Source: CAUUGB01 sp963544615
GTDB lineage: Bacteria > Patescibacteriota > Microgenomatia > UBA1400 > PJMF01
Direction: 5' to 3'
NCBI GenBank assembly: GCA_963544615.1
Contig: CAUUGB010000013.1
Location: 1-22,462 of the forward strand
DNA: 22,462 nucleotides
The translations under genes and the position numbers were made by a program. This document shows, piece after piece, positions 1 to 5,717 of the stretch. Position 1 is the first letter of the stretch. Every line of letters begins with the position of its first letter. The notes under the pieces are model-generated. The model saw nothing but the letters and a program-made list of their open reading frames with translations. It had not been told where the DNA came from and made no database searches.

Positions 1-210
1 AGTGAAGCTGAAATTTTTAGAAAAGATAATATTAAAAAGGCAAAAATTGCCACAGGCATGTACACAATTTATCACCAAGGTGGATGGCTGGCAGGATATA
101 CTCAATTCGCCACTTTAGCAGAAAATGATGAAAAATTTCTTGCCTATGTATATCAGCCCGAAGAATATGATAAGTTTGACGCATTTTTTAAGAAGTTTGC
201 AGCTAAGTAG
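1..210 (+). CDS. Unknown protein, C-terminal 69 residues (5' truncated by window edge)
   Basis: The reading frame is open from the first base to a TAG at 208-210 and gives 69 residues ending in FDAFFKKFAAK. The visible part is soluble-looking and charged, with aromatic-rich stretches such as MYTIYHQGGWLAGYTQF. I do not recognise a family. The next gene begins 3 nt after the stop, so the two are probably cotranscribed and perhaps translationally coupled. The true start is outside the window. Confidence applies to its being coding, not to any function. Confidence 0.6.
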   Translation, partial: SEAEIFRKDNIKKAKIATGMYTIYHQGGWLAGYTQFATLAENDEKFLAYVYQPEEYDKFDAFFKKFAAK

Positions 211-213
211 GCT

Positions 214-405
214 ATGGACTGGTTAAGATATTTATTCGTTTTTTTAGTTATCTGTATTGTCTGGTTTTTTATTACCCGTATTTGGGTAGGCAGTATAGAT
301 TTAATCATCTCCGGATTTAAAAAACTATTGGAACTTGATAAAAAAAATAATACGGAAAAGTGGCATACCTTAGAGGAGATTAGGGACAAGCAGAAAAAAG
401 ATTAA
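214..405 (+). CDS. Small single-pass membrane protein, 63 aa
   Basis: An ATG 3 nt downstream of the preceding stop opens a 63-residue frame. Residues 4-22 (roughly LRYLFVFLVICIVWFFI) form one strong hydrophobic transmembrane segment, followed by a polar, lysine-rich tail (KKNNTEKWHTLEEIRDKQKK) that could be a short amphipathic helix. This two-part design fits a small inner-membrane accessory protein, but no family is recognised. The tight spacing suggests an operon with the truncated gene before it. No clear Shine-Dalgarno is seen, and the sequence between stop and start is too short to hold its own promoter. Confidence 0.6.
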   Translation: MDWLRYLFVFLVICIVWFFITRIWVGSIDLIISGFKKLLELDKKNNTEKWHTLEEIRDKQKKD

Positions 406-438
406 GTCACAAATAAAATTAAATTTACCAGACTTTAA

Positions 439-615
439 AATTATGATGGTAATTATGGTATAGGTGATAACTTTAAATCTGTCGAGGCGATTACTCACTG
501 CCCTCGGTGTTCATATTATAGATGTCATGGAAATACCATTGATATATTTGTGGACAAAAGGCATTTTACTCGCACACAAAAGGCATTTGAACGTCCTTTT
601 AAGGTAAAACTATGA
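439..615 (+). pseudogene. Possible gene remnant with a zinc-ribbon-like motif
   Basis: Between the small membrane gene and the convergent gene at 624 there is a 58-codon open frame with no ATG, bounded upstream by TAA at 436-438 and closed by TGA at 613-615. It encodes THCPRCSYYRCHGN followed by a basic stretch (DKRHFTRTQKAFERPF). The CPxC...CH arrangement resembles zinc-ribbon heads of transposases or small DNA-binding proteins, but no family can be assigned. The missing start suggests a decayed or N-terminally truncated gene. A chance open frame in AT-rich DNA is a serious alternative. Confidence 0.2.
554..588. repeat. 13-bp direct repeat, two copies 22 bp apart
   Basis: ACAAAAGGCATTT occurs at 554-566 and again at 576-588, separated by 9 bp. 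The copies lie inside the start-less open frame at 439-615 and just beyond the 3' end of the minus-strand gene at 624. The second copy can also pair weakly (AAAAGG with CCTTTT at 595-600). The origin is unknown; slipped duplication or the footprint of an old insertion would both fit. Confidence 0.45.
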
Positions 616-623
616 ATATGGGG

Positions 624-1499
624 TTATTTAATTTCGCATTTCAGGCGCAAAGTATTAGACCACATTTGCCAATCGCCTCCATCCATGCGGATAGCAAAAC
701 GCACGTAATAATCTTTATTATTATCATAGGTTTCACTAAACACTACCCGCTCACTCTGACTAAAGCGACGATCAAAAACATTATTGCTGCCCACACTCTC
801 ACCTACTTGTAGCCAATATTCCACCGCTTTTTTGCCGTCTTTTTCAAAGGCTGGTAGCACCACTTTTAAGTTATGCCAGCGACCATCACGATGTTCTCCG
901 CAAGTTTCCATGTAAGGATTGGCGGGTTTGTAGCTTTCGTCACTTTTAACTACGGTGGTAGTGGTAGTGGTAGTGGTGTGAGTAGGCCCGGTAACAGGAG
1001 TGGGATGGGGAGTAATAACTGCTCGAGGATTTGGGGCTGGTGCGGGTTGATTAATTACTACCACTGGTTTAGTTGTGGGGGCATGGGGTTGCAGCTTGGG
1101 AGTGGGCAGTGGCACAGGAGTGTTTGCTGGCAGGGTTTTATCACCGCTACCAGTAGCTAGTAAAGTACTGGTAATACCAGGTTTCGCCACTGGAATGTTA
1201 GCCGTCATGCCAGTTTGAGTGGCAGGAATGCTATCTTGAGGTTGCAGACTATTTTCTCTCAATATCTCCCCCACTGTATTTGGTGATGATGGCGCATGAG
1301 GTTGCTCGTCGGCGAGTTTTTTTTGTGTTTGCAGTTTGGCAAAAATTACTGCCCCAATAAAAACAAAAGCACAAATAATAGCTACAGGCACAAAGCGCCA
1401 TTGTGGTTGATTGTTTTTATACCTGCTGTAGCGCTCACTGCGCTTATTTTGCGCAAAATTTACTTGGTTTTCTTGATTGCTAAATTGGATCTCAGACAT
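624..1499 (-). CDS. Membrane-anchored stalk protein with C-terminal beta-rich domain, 291 aa
   Basis: Three parts are visible. Residues 1-35 form a polar, basic cytoplasmic head. Residues 36-54 form one transmembrane helix (FVPVAIICAFVFIGAVIFA). Residues 60-190 form a Pro/Thr/Ala-rich, low-complexity stalk with eight consecutive threonines near 175-182, and residues 191-291 form a compact domain with alternating hydrophobic residues (VEYWLQVG, YYVRFAIRM, WSNTLRLKCE) typical of a beta sandwich. Cys200 and Cys288 bracket the domain and could form a disulfide. The design suggests a surface protein held away from the membrane by a rigid, perhaps glycosylated linker, but no family is recognised. 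The ATG is preceded by AAAGGGG at a 4-nt distance, and a good promoter lies about 60 bp upstream. Confidence 0.75.
   Translation of the reverse strand: MSEIQFSNQENQVNFAQNKRSERYSRYKNNQPQWRFVPVAIICAFVFIGAVIFAKLQTQKKLADEQPHAPSSPNTVGEILRENSLQPQDSIPATQTGMTANIPVAKPGITSTLLATGSGDKTLPANTPVPLPTPKLQPHAPTTKPVVVINQPAPAPNPRAVITPHPTPVTGPTHTTTTTTTTVVKSDESYKPANPYMETCGEHRDGRWHNLKVVLPAFEKDGKKAVEYWLQVGESVGSNNVFDRRFSQSERVVFSETYDNNKDYYVRFAIRMDGGDWQMWSNTLRLKCEIK
954..977. repeat. Hexanucleotide microsatellite within the stalk coding sequence
   Basis: Three perfect GGTAGT units (957-974) are flanked by extra GGT triplets on both sides. On the minus strand this encodes the poly-threonine tract of the stalk protein. 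Unit gain or loss would keep the frame and change linker length by two residues. Confidence 0.7.
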
Positions 1500-1503
1500 T
1501 ATG

Positions 1504-1510
1504 CCCCTTT
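1504..1510 (-). promoter_or_regulatory. Shine-Dalgarno for the stalk-protein gene
   Basis: On the minus strand AAAGGGG sits 4 nt before the ATG at 1499. Spacing is on the short side. A TATAAA at 1508-1513 overlaps it and could act as a start-proximal -10 box, as at other genes here, but the stronger promoter further upstream makes a leadered mRNA with this Shine-Dalgarno more likely. Confidence 0.5.
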
Positions 1511-1558
1511 ATATTTTTTTGGTTTTAAGGATTATTTTTAAGTTACAAACAGGTGCTA

Positions 1559-1587
1559 ATTATATCATAAAGTTTAAGCTTGTTCAA
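1559..1587 (-). promoter_or_regulatory. Sigma70-type promoter of the stalk-protein gene
   Basis: Read on the minus strand, TTGAAC (1582-1587) and TATAAT (1559-1564) are separated by 17 bp, and the -10 is preceded by TGA, giving an extended -10 (TGATATAAT). Predicted transcription starts near 1552, leaving a leader of about 50 nt before the ATG. It lies between the stop of the GH3 gene and this start, so the two minus-strand genes need not depend on read-through. Confidence 0.6.
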
Positions 1588-1601
1588 GGCTGCGGGGCAA
1601 A

Positions 1602-2831
1602 TTAATTTTGTTGAGGCAAAAGACCTAAGCTAAGTTTTACCTGCCAAATTCGCCGCAGTGATTGCTTAATTTGCTCTTGGCTAAGCTCACCGCTGGCAAT
1701 CGCAGTTTTCAAAGCAGTGGTAAACTCATCCACGCTGCTGGGTAAAAGCAGCATGTCAACCCCAGCTTGAATTGCCCCTGTAGCTATGGCTGCCGCCGAT
1801 GCTGTTTTAGCAGCTTGCATATTTAAGGCATCGGTAATGACCACCCCAGAAAATTTGAGTTCTTCTCTGAGTAGTTTGCCCACAATGTATGGAGAAAACA
1901 TTGTTAGCTGGGCTTTGCTGTCTAAGTGTGGATAAATTCCATGAGCTAGCATTACTGCTTGAGCCCCGGCATTAATACCCGCGGCAAAAGGGAGTTTTTC
2001 TCTATTTCTCCAAGTTTGCTCATCGATGTCAATGATAGTAGTTTGTCTGTGAGGGTCGCTGCTAGCCGCGCCTTGTCCAGGAAAGTGCTTGAGAGTGCTG
2101 GCAACTTTTTGGCTTTGTAGACTCTCTACTACTATGGCTGTCATTGAGGCGACTGTTTGGGGATCGCTGCCAAAAGAGCGACTGCCAATGGCAGTGTTTT
2201 GTGAATTCACCAGTATATCGGCAACAGGGGCGTAATTGAGATTAATACCCAAATCATGCAGCTGCTGTCCTAAAGTCAAACTTGCATTTTTCAGTTTGAT
2301 GTAGTCTTTACTCTCGCCAAAAACTTGCATGGCTGGTAGACTATCGACACCAAGATGATGTTCCTTGCCTAGCCTGCTCACTGTCCCACCTTCTTCATCA
2401 ACACTAATAAACAAAGGATAGCGAGCATGTTGTTGCCAGTCGGCAATTTGTTGTTTAGCCATTTCTTTATTGATAAAGGTATTAGCATGAATAATAATGC
2501 CGCCAAAACAATGTTGAGCTAAATTTTGTCTTAGCGACTCTCGATTGCCAGTATGAGGACTCATGGGGGTGTCGGGGCTAATAATCAAAAGTTGTTCCAG
2601 CTGACAATCTAAGTCCATGGTGGCTAAAAGCTGTTCAATTTGGTAACTGGTAGTAGGAGGAGAGTGGCTGGTGGGTGGTTGATTGCCTATCTTTGTCATC
2701 CTATTATTAGGGGGAGAATTCGGTTGCCTCAAAAGTGCTAGGAGCGCTACGATGAGCACTACCATAATGACTGTCAGCCAAGCAGCTTTTTTCTTTGTTA
2801 AGCACCAAAGATGATGTTTAGTTTTTTGCAC
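1602..2831 (-). CDS. nagZ: Membrane-anchored GH3 beta-N-acetylhexosaminidase (NagZ-like), 409 aa
   Basis: This is a glycoside hydrolase family 3 enzyme, most like NagZ, which removes terminal N-acetylglucosamine from muropeptides or related glycans. Visible signatures are DEEGG (145-149), NYAPVADI (199-206), SRSFGSDP (217-224), KHFPGQG (248-254), the D-P-H loop (259-261) corresponding to the NagZ Asp-His pair, and ITDALNM (332-338), with Asp334 the likely nucleophile. The usual GHG of KHFPGHG is GQG here. Residues 18-35 are a hydrophobic anchor without a lipobox cysteine, followed by a Pro/Ser-rich linker to about residue 62, so the catalytic domain is probably outside the membrane. The GTG start is favoured because an extended -10 box ends 6 nt upstream and the anchor begins soon after. 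No Shine-Dalgarno is present. Confidence 0.85.
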   Translation of the reverse strand: MQKTKHHLWCLTKKKAAWLTVIMVVLIVALLALLRQPNSPPNNRMTKIGNQPPTSHSPPTTSYQIEQLLATMDLDCQLEQLLIISPDTPMSPHTGNRESLRQNLAQHCFGGIIIHANTFINKEMAKQQIADWQQHARYPLFISVDEEGGTVSRLGKEHHLGVDSLPAMQVFGESKDYIKLKNASLTLGQQLHDLGINLNYAPVADILVNSQNTAIGSRSFGSDPQTVASMTAIVVESLQSQKVASTLKHFPGQGAASSDPHRQTTIIDIDEQTWRNREKLPFAAGINAGAQAVMLAHGIYPHLDSKAQLTMFSPYIVGKLLREELKFSGVVITDALNMQAAKTASAAAIATGAIQAGVDMLLLPSSVDEFTTALKTAIASGELSQEQIKQSLRRIWQVKLSLGLLPQQN

Positions 2832-2837
2832 TAGCTT

Positions 2838-2846
2838 ATTTTATCA
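2838..2846 (-). promoter_or_regulatory. Extended -10 box at the GH3 gene (leaderless start)
   Basis: On the minus strand TGATAAAAT ends 6 nt before the GTG start at 2831, placing predicted +1 on or next to the start codon. No convincing -35 hexamer is visible, which an extended -10 can tolerate. Confidence 0.5.
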
Positions 2847-2901
2847 TTATCGGCTATGAGTTCTGGTAGATAAACAAATTAATTGTTGCCGGAGTGCTTA
2901 T

Positions 2902-2929
2902 TTGACATTCAGTCAATTAATAATATAAT
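2902..2929 (+). promoter_or_regulatory. Consensus sigma70-type promoter of the Nudix-like gene
   Basis: TTGACA (2902-2907) and TATAAT (2924-2929) are both perfect consensus hexamers, separated by 16 bp. Predicted +1 is near 2936, giving a leader of about 65 nt. Both hexamers sit within dyad symmetries (see separate entry), which suggests the promoter is strong but repressible. Confidence 0.75.
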
Positions 2930-2963
2930 GAATATTATTATGACTTGTATTAACGGTCATAAT
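2902..2963. promoter_or_regulatory. Chain of three dyads over promoter and 5' leader (candidate operator)
   Basis: Three inverted repeats follow one another. TTGAC/GTCAA (2902-2906 and 2912-2916) overlaps the -35. TAATAATAT/ATATTATTA (2918-2926 and 2932-2940, 5-nt loop) spans the -10 and +1. ATTATGAC/GTCATAAT (2937-2944 and 2956-2963, 11-nt loop) lies in the leader. The last two share bases 2937-2940, so they could form alternative structures. Repressor binding or RNA hairpin control both fit; no binding protein is identified. Confidence 0.45.
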
Positions 2964-2983
2964 GGCTCTACAAAAATTTATTT

Positions 2984-2990
2984 AAGGAGG
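2984..2990 (+). promoter_or_regulatory. Perfect Shine-Dalgarno AAGGAGG
   Basis: AAGGAGG ends 10 nt before the ATG at 3001. It is the strongest ribosome binding site in the window and contrasts with the many starts that lack one. Confidence 0.85.
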
Positions 2991-3000
2991 CAGAATTTTC

Positions 3001-3714
3001 ATGAACGAGCAGTTTTTAACGGCATTAGCGCAAAAGCACTGGTGGCACTCTAGTAGTGCTTTTGTGCGTGCAGAAATTGGTCAGTTAGATAATAGCTGTG
3101 CAGGTTTTGTGGAATATCTGAGTAATTTCCCCGATACTATGGCAGGTCTGCGGGTGCTGCGGCTGCAGCGATTGGCGCGAGGGAATTATTATCTGCTCTG
3201 CCCTATTTTTGAAGTACAAGGGGCTAATGGGCGAGTTTTTACTCTTGAGTTCGTCAGTTGGAAAACAGGCCGCAGTATTGGTGCCAAGGGAGTGGTGTTT
3301 TTAGAAAACTCCGGTCGGCTCACCCATTTTGCTTTGCTGAAAACTTGCCAATTCACCATTGGTGAGCAAATGCTAACTTGCATTAATGCTCGCTGTGAGT
3401 TAGGCGAGGGGTTGGCGAGTGATATTGCCCGTGAGCTTAATGTCTACATGGGAATAACCCCACTGGCAGTGAAAATTTTTGAGCTGGGAGAATTAACTCC
3501 AGATCAGCAGTTAACTAACTCTTGGGCGCTGCTTTTTGCTGCTGTGGCTGAAATTAATGATTTATCTTCTCTGCCCCAGCACGATAGCGAAGTTGAGTCC
3601 GAGGGTAAGTGGCAACTTTTCTCTATGACAAAGTTGCCGATGATTGTAATGAAAAATCCCGATGCTTTCTTTTTGGGGATTGTCGCCCGACTGTGGGCTA
3701 GAGGGTCTTTGTAG
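3001..3714 (+). CDS. Nudix-fold protein with a degenerate Nudix box, 237 aa
   Basis: The middle of the protein follows the ADP-ribose-pyrophosphatase-like Nudix layout: an opening strand (GAKGVVFLENSG, 94-105), then the box region around 130-152, then LGELTPDQQ and a closing LLFAAV strand (177-182). Matched to the Nudix box GX5EX7REUXEEXGU, it keeps Glu136, Arg144-Glu145-Leu146 and Gly151-Ile152, but Ala130 replaces Gly and Val148-Tyr149 replace the metal-binding Glu-Glu pair. It is therefore probably not an active hydrolase and may be a ligand-binding or sensing protein. The first 90 residues are an extra N-terminal part. The gene stands alone, with its own consensus promoter, perfect Shine-Dalgarno and terminator. 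The family call is inference from motif layout. Confidence 0.5.
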   Translation: MNEQFLTALAQKHWWHSSSAFVRAEIGQLDNSCAGFVEYLSNFPDTMAGLRVLRLQRLARGNYYLLCPIFEVQGANGRVFTLEFVSWKTGRSIGAKGVVFLENSGRLTHFALLKTCQFTIGEQMLTCINARCELGEGLASDIARELNVYMGITPLAVKIFELGELTPDQQLTNSWALLFAAVAEINDLSSLPQHDSEVESEGKWQLFSMTKLPMIVMKNPDAFFLGIVARLWARGSL

Positions 3715-3718
3715 AACC

Positions 3719-3743
3719 AAGCCCGCCTAACGGCGGGCTTTTT
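3719..3743 (+). terminator. Rho-independent terminator after the Nudix-like gene
   Basis: A 9-bp stem AAGCCCGCC/GGCGGGCTT (3719-3727 and 3732-3740) with a TAAC loop runs into a T tract (3739-3743), 5 nt after the stop codon. It is GC-rich against an AT-rich background and is the clearest terminator in the window. Confidence 0.9.
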
Positions 3744-3815
3744 AGCAGTAAAAAAACTATTTTTAAAGAAAATACTTAAAGTCAATCGGCAGTGGGAGTG
3801 AGAGTGAGGTTTAAT

Positions 3816-4355
3816 TTATTTCAGACTCAAACTCAGAGAGCGCAGCCACAAAGAATTAACATTAACTCGCTTAATTCTTGCTAGTGGGAGTTGTACTTGG
3901 GCAAAACGCTGAGGGCTTTCACCACTGTATTCGTCTAAAGTGAGGAGTCCATTTTGGCAAGTTACTACTTTGCCAGTTAAACCCATGCCACTTTCGTCCA
4001 CCACTTCTAGCAATATTTGCTTTTTAGCGGCATTGGTTAAACATGTCGCTAAATTGTCAGCGGCAATTTCTTTCCAGAGCTGTTGATTTTTATCTAAGCT
4101 ACTTTTGGTAGCTGGTTTACTAGCAAAGCTTTGCAAATATAAGCTGGCAGTTTTAAGGTAAGCAATGTCCTTTGTAGAGATAATGCCAATTCCATCATCA
4201 TTGCCCATTTGATCCACCATGCCCAAAACAAGCATTTCTGCCTTTGGCTCTAAAACAGTTCCCACCATAAAATCTCCCGGATTTTCCTTAAAGTGAACTT
4301 GAATGAGTTGTTCTGGAGAAATTTGCTTTAATACGGGAGAAAATGTATGCGGCAT
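3816..4355 (-). CDS. Unknown protein built of two tandem beta-rich (Sm/SH3-like) modules, 179 aa
   Basis: No family is recognised. Residues 18-77 and 114-174 align with each other by eye. Each begins with a hydrophobic strand (IQVHFKE, ILLEVVD), continues through G-T-V or G-K-V to a LVLG/LTLD strand, has a loop, and ends with a D-I-A-Y-L or R-I-K-R-V strand and then a SLYLQSF or SLWLRSL segment. This looks like a duplicated small beta-barrel, perhaps Sm- or SH3-like, joined by a helical linker (about 85-112). No signal peptide or membrane segment is seen, so it is likely cytoplasmic. It is transcribed divergently from the LCP gene and has an extended -10 box about 30 bp upstream. No strong Shine-Dalgarno is present. 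Confidence 0.65.
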   Translation of the reverse strand: MPHTFSPVLKQISPEQLIQVHFKENPGDFMVGTVLEPKAEMLVLGMVDQMGNDDGIGIISTKDIAYLKTASLYLQSFASKPATKSSLDKNQQLWKEIAADNLATCLTNAAKKQILLEVVDESGMGLTGKVVTCQNGLLTLDEYSGESPQRFAQVQLPLARIKRVNVNSLWLRSLSLSLK

Positions 4356-4383
4356 CAGTGGCTTTCTAACTTATTATTCCTCG

Positions 4384-4396
4384 TATAATTATATCA
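4384..4396 (-). promoter_or_regulatory. Extended -10 promoter for the duplicated-module gene, with palindromic core
   Basis: The minus strand reads TGATATAAT (4388-4396), an extended -10 with predicted +1 near 4381 and a leader of about 26 nt. The core TATAATTATA (4384-4393) is a perfect palindrome, so a plus-strand TATAAT also exists at 4384-4389 facing the LCP gene. The 12-mer TAATTATATCAT is shared with the stalk-protein promoter at 1558-1569. Confidence 0.5.
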
Positions 4397-4492
4397 TTAT
4401 GAGTAAATAGGGTTTGCGGCTACCTCAAACATCTTGGGGACAATAAACCTACCGGTTAATGAGTTCTGGTGGGAGTAGAAGTTAATACCATA

Positions 4493-4498
4493 TATAAT
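4493..4498 (+). promoter_or_regulatory. Start-proximal -10 box of the LCP gene
   Basis: TATAAT lies 10 nt before the ATG at 4509, so predicted +1 is near 4505 with a 4-nt leader. It overlaps the alternative ATG at 4497, which argues for 4509 as the real start. The -35 region is weak. Confidence 0.4.
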
Positions 4499-4508
4499 GT
4501 ATGGGGAA

Positions 4509-5678
4509 ATGAAAACATCTCAATCTAAGTGGTTAGTAATATTGGTAGCAGTTTGCTTGTTAGCTGCCCTAGCAGTGGCAGTCATAGTTTATTTGCTTTT
4601 AGCTGACCGGCCTTTAGTTTTATCTAGCGAGGCAAGCAGCAGCGCTACCTTATCTTCGGTAAATACGCCGGCAGTTGATAATTACTCCCGCCCCATTCAT
4701 GTATTAGTTATTGGTCATGGCGGTAGTGGACATGATGGTGCTGATTTAGCTGATACGGTAATGGTGACGCAAATTGTGCCCATGAGCAAAAAACTAAATT
4801 TGTACAATTTACCCCGAGATTTATGGGTGAAATTACCGTTTGCCGCTACTGCTGACAGCAGTGATGATTTTTATAGCAAAATTAATGCTGTTTTTGCTTT
4901 TGGTCAGAGTAGTCATCAATATCAACATCGCAGTGCTGAGTTTCAGGGTAAAAATGGTGGTGGAGTGTTGATGAAAAAAGTAGTTTCGCCAATAATTGGT
5001 CAAGAAATTGATTATTTTTTGGCAGTTGATTTTACTACTTTCAAAAAATTAATTAATTTAATTGCTCCTAGCGACGGTTTGCTGGTCAACTCTCCTTTTG
5101 CTTTTGTTGATAACTACTATCCACTTGAAGATAAACAGGATGACACTTGCGGTTTAAGTGAAGAGCAAATTGCCGATTTAACTGCCAGTTTGCACGGTTT
5201 TGATTTAGAAAAACAATTTCCTTGCCGCTATGAAACCGTTAAGTTTCCTGCTGGCGAGCAATATCTTAGTGCTGATGAACTGCTTAAATACGTGCGCTCT
5301 CGTCATGCTGATGGCAAAGGTGGGGGTGATTTTAGTCGCTCTGTTCGTCAGCAAGCGGTTTTGGAGGCAGTAAAAAAACGCCTCTTGAGTGTGCAAATGC
5401 TGCCTAAATTACCAGCCTTAATCATGCAGATTGCCACCATGATTAACACTGATATCGATATTAAATTTGTCACTCAAGCACTCCAGCAATGGTCATTGAC
5501 AGAATTTACTTTGCATGGTCAGGTTATCAGTGATCAAAATTTCCTCACTGCCAGCAGAGCTGGCGGTGGTCAATATGTTTTACTGCCCAAACTTGGTCAA
5601 GATAATTATGATGATATTCATGCTTTGGTGCGCGAGGGTTTAACTGCCAGTAGCAGCACTAATCAAGCTCCTTCTTAA
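4509..5678 (+). CDS. LytR-CpsA-Psr (LCP) family glycopolymer ligase, 389 aa
   Basis: LCP enzymes move lipid-linked glycans from a polyprenyl carrier to the cell wall or another surface acceptor, working on the outer face of the membrane. Residues 8-31 form the N-terminal anchor, followed by a Ser-rich linker. The catalytic domain shows LADTVMV (the family's DT motif), NLPRD (100-104, with Arg103 and Asp104), KIN (124-126), VSPIIGQEIDYFLAVDF, and RSR (263-265)...DFSRSVRQQ (274-282), whose arginines contact the pyrophosphate. The loop between RSR and DFSR is glycine-rich and there is a long insertion around the DNYYPLEDKQDD segment. The ATG at 4509 is preferred over 4497 because the latter overlaps the -10 box. 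The gene lies 39 nt upstream of the glycosyltransferase run and probably finishes what that run makes. Confidence 0.85.
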   Translation: MKTSQSKWLVILVAVCLLAALAVAVIVYLLLADRPLVLSSEASSSATLSSVNTPAVDNYSRPIHVLVIGHGGSGHDGADLADTVMVTQIVPMSKKLNLYNLPRDLWVKLPFAATADSSDDFYSKINAVFAFGQSSHQYQHRSAEFQGKNGGGVLMKKVVSPIIGQEIDYFLAVDFTTFKKLINLIAPSDGLLVNSPFAFVDNYYPLEDKQDDTCGLSEEQIADLTASLHGFDLEKQFPCRYETVKFPAGEQYLSADELLKYVRSRHADGKGGGDFSRSVRQQAVLEAVKKRLLSVQMLPKLPALIMQIATMINTDIDIKFVTQALQQWSLTEFTLHGQVISDQNFLTASRAGGGQYVLLPKLGQDNYDDIHALVREGLTASSSTNQAPS

Positions 5679-5704
5679 ATGGCCATATTAAGATTGGTTT
5701 AGTG

Positions 5705-5710
5705 TATAAT
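5705..5710 (+). promoter_or_regulatory. Start-proximal -10 box of the glycosyltransferase run (leaderless)
   Basis: TATAAT ends 7 nt before the ATG at 5718, so predicted +1 is at 5717-5718. It is preceded by GTG, close to but not exactly an extended -10. No Shine-Dalgarno is present. This is the most likely entry point for transcription of the eight-gene run. Confidence 0.55.
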
Positions 5711-5717
5711 TGTAGCG

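Noticed and set aside
483..507. CGAGG/CCTCG inverted repeat as an RNA hairpin
   Set aside because: Five pairs with a 15-nt loop is not significant in a region this size.
578..600. AAAAGG...CCTTTT hairpin near the end of the stalk-protein gene as a terminator
   Set aside because: The 6-bp stem is AT-rich with an 11-nt loop and there is no proper T tract on the minus strand, so it is far weaker than the terminator at 3719.
873..1160. A 95-codon plus-strand open frame rich in Gly and Ser
   Set aside because: It is the antisense shadow of the Pro/Thr-rich stalk protein; the apparent repeats come from the GGTAGT microsatellite. The minus-strand gene has a promoter, Shine-Dalgarno and anchor, and this frame has none.
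2857..4470. An 11-mer TGAGTTCTGGT present upstream of both the GH3 gene (2857-2867) and the LCP gene (4460-4470)
   Set aside because: The copies are in opposite orientation relative to the genes they precede, have no dyad and no common spacing to the -10 box. Chance is likely with only two copies.
4497..4508. A four-codon longer start for the LCP protein
   Set aside because: The ATG lies within the TATAAT box; transcription from it would begin downstream. The next ATG at 4509 fits better.
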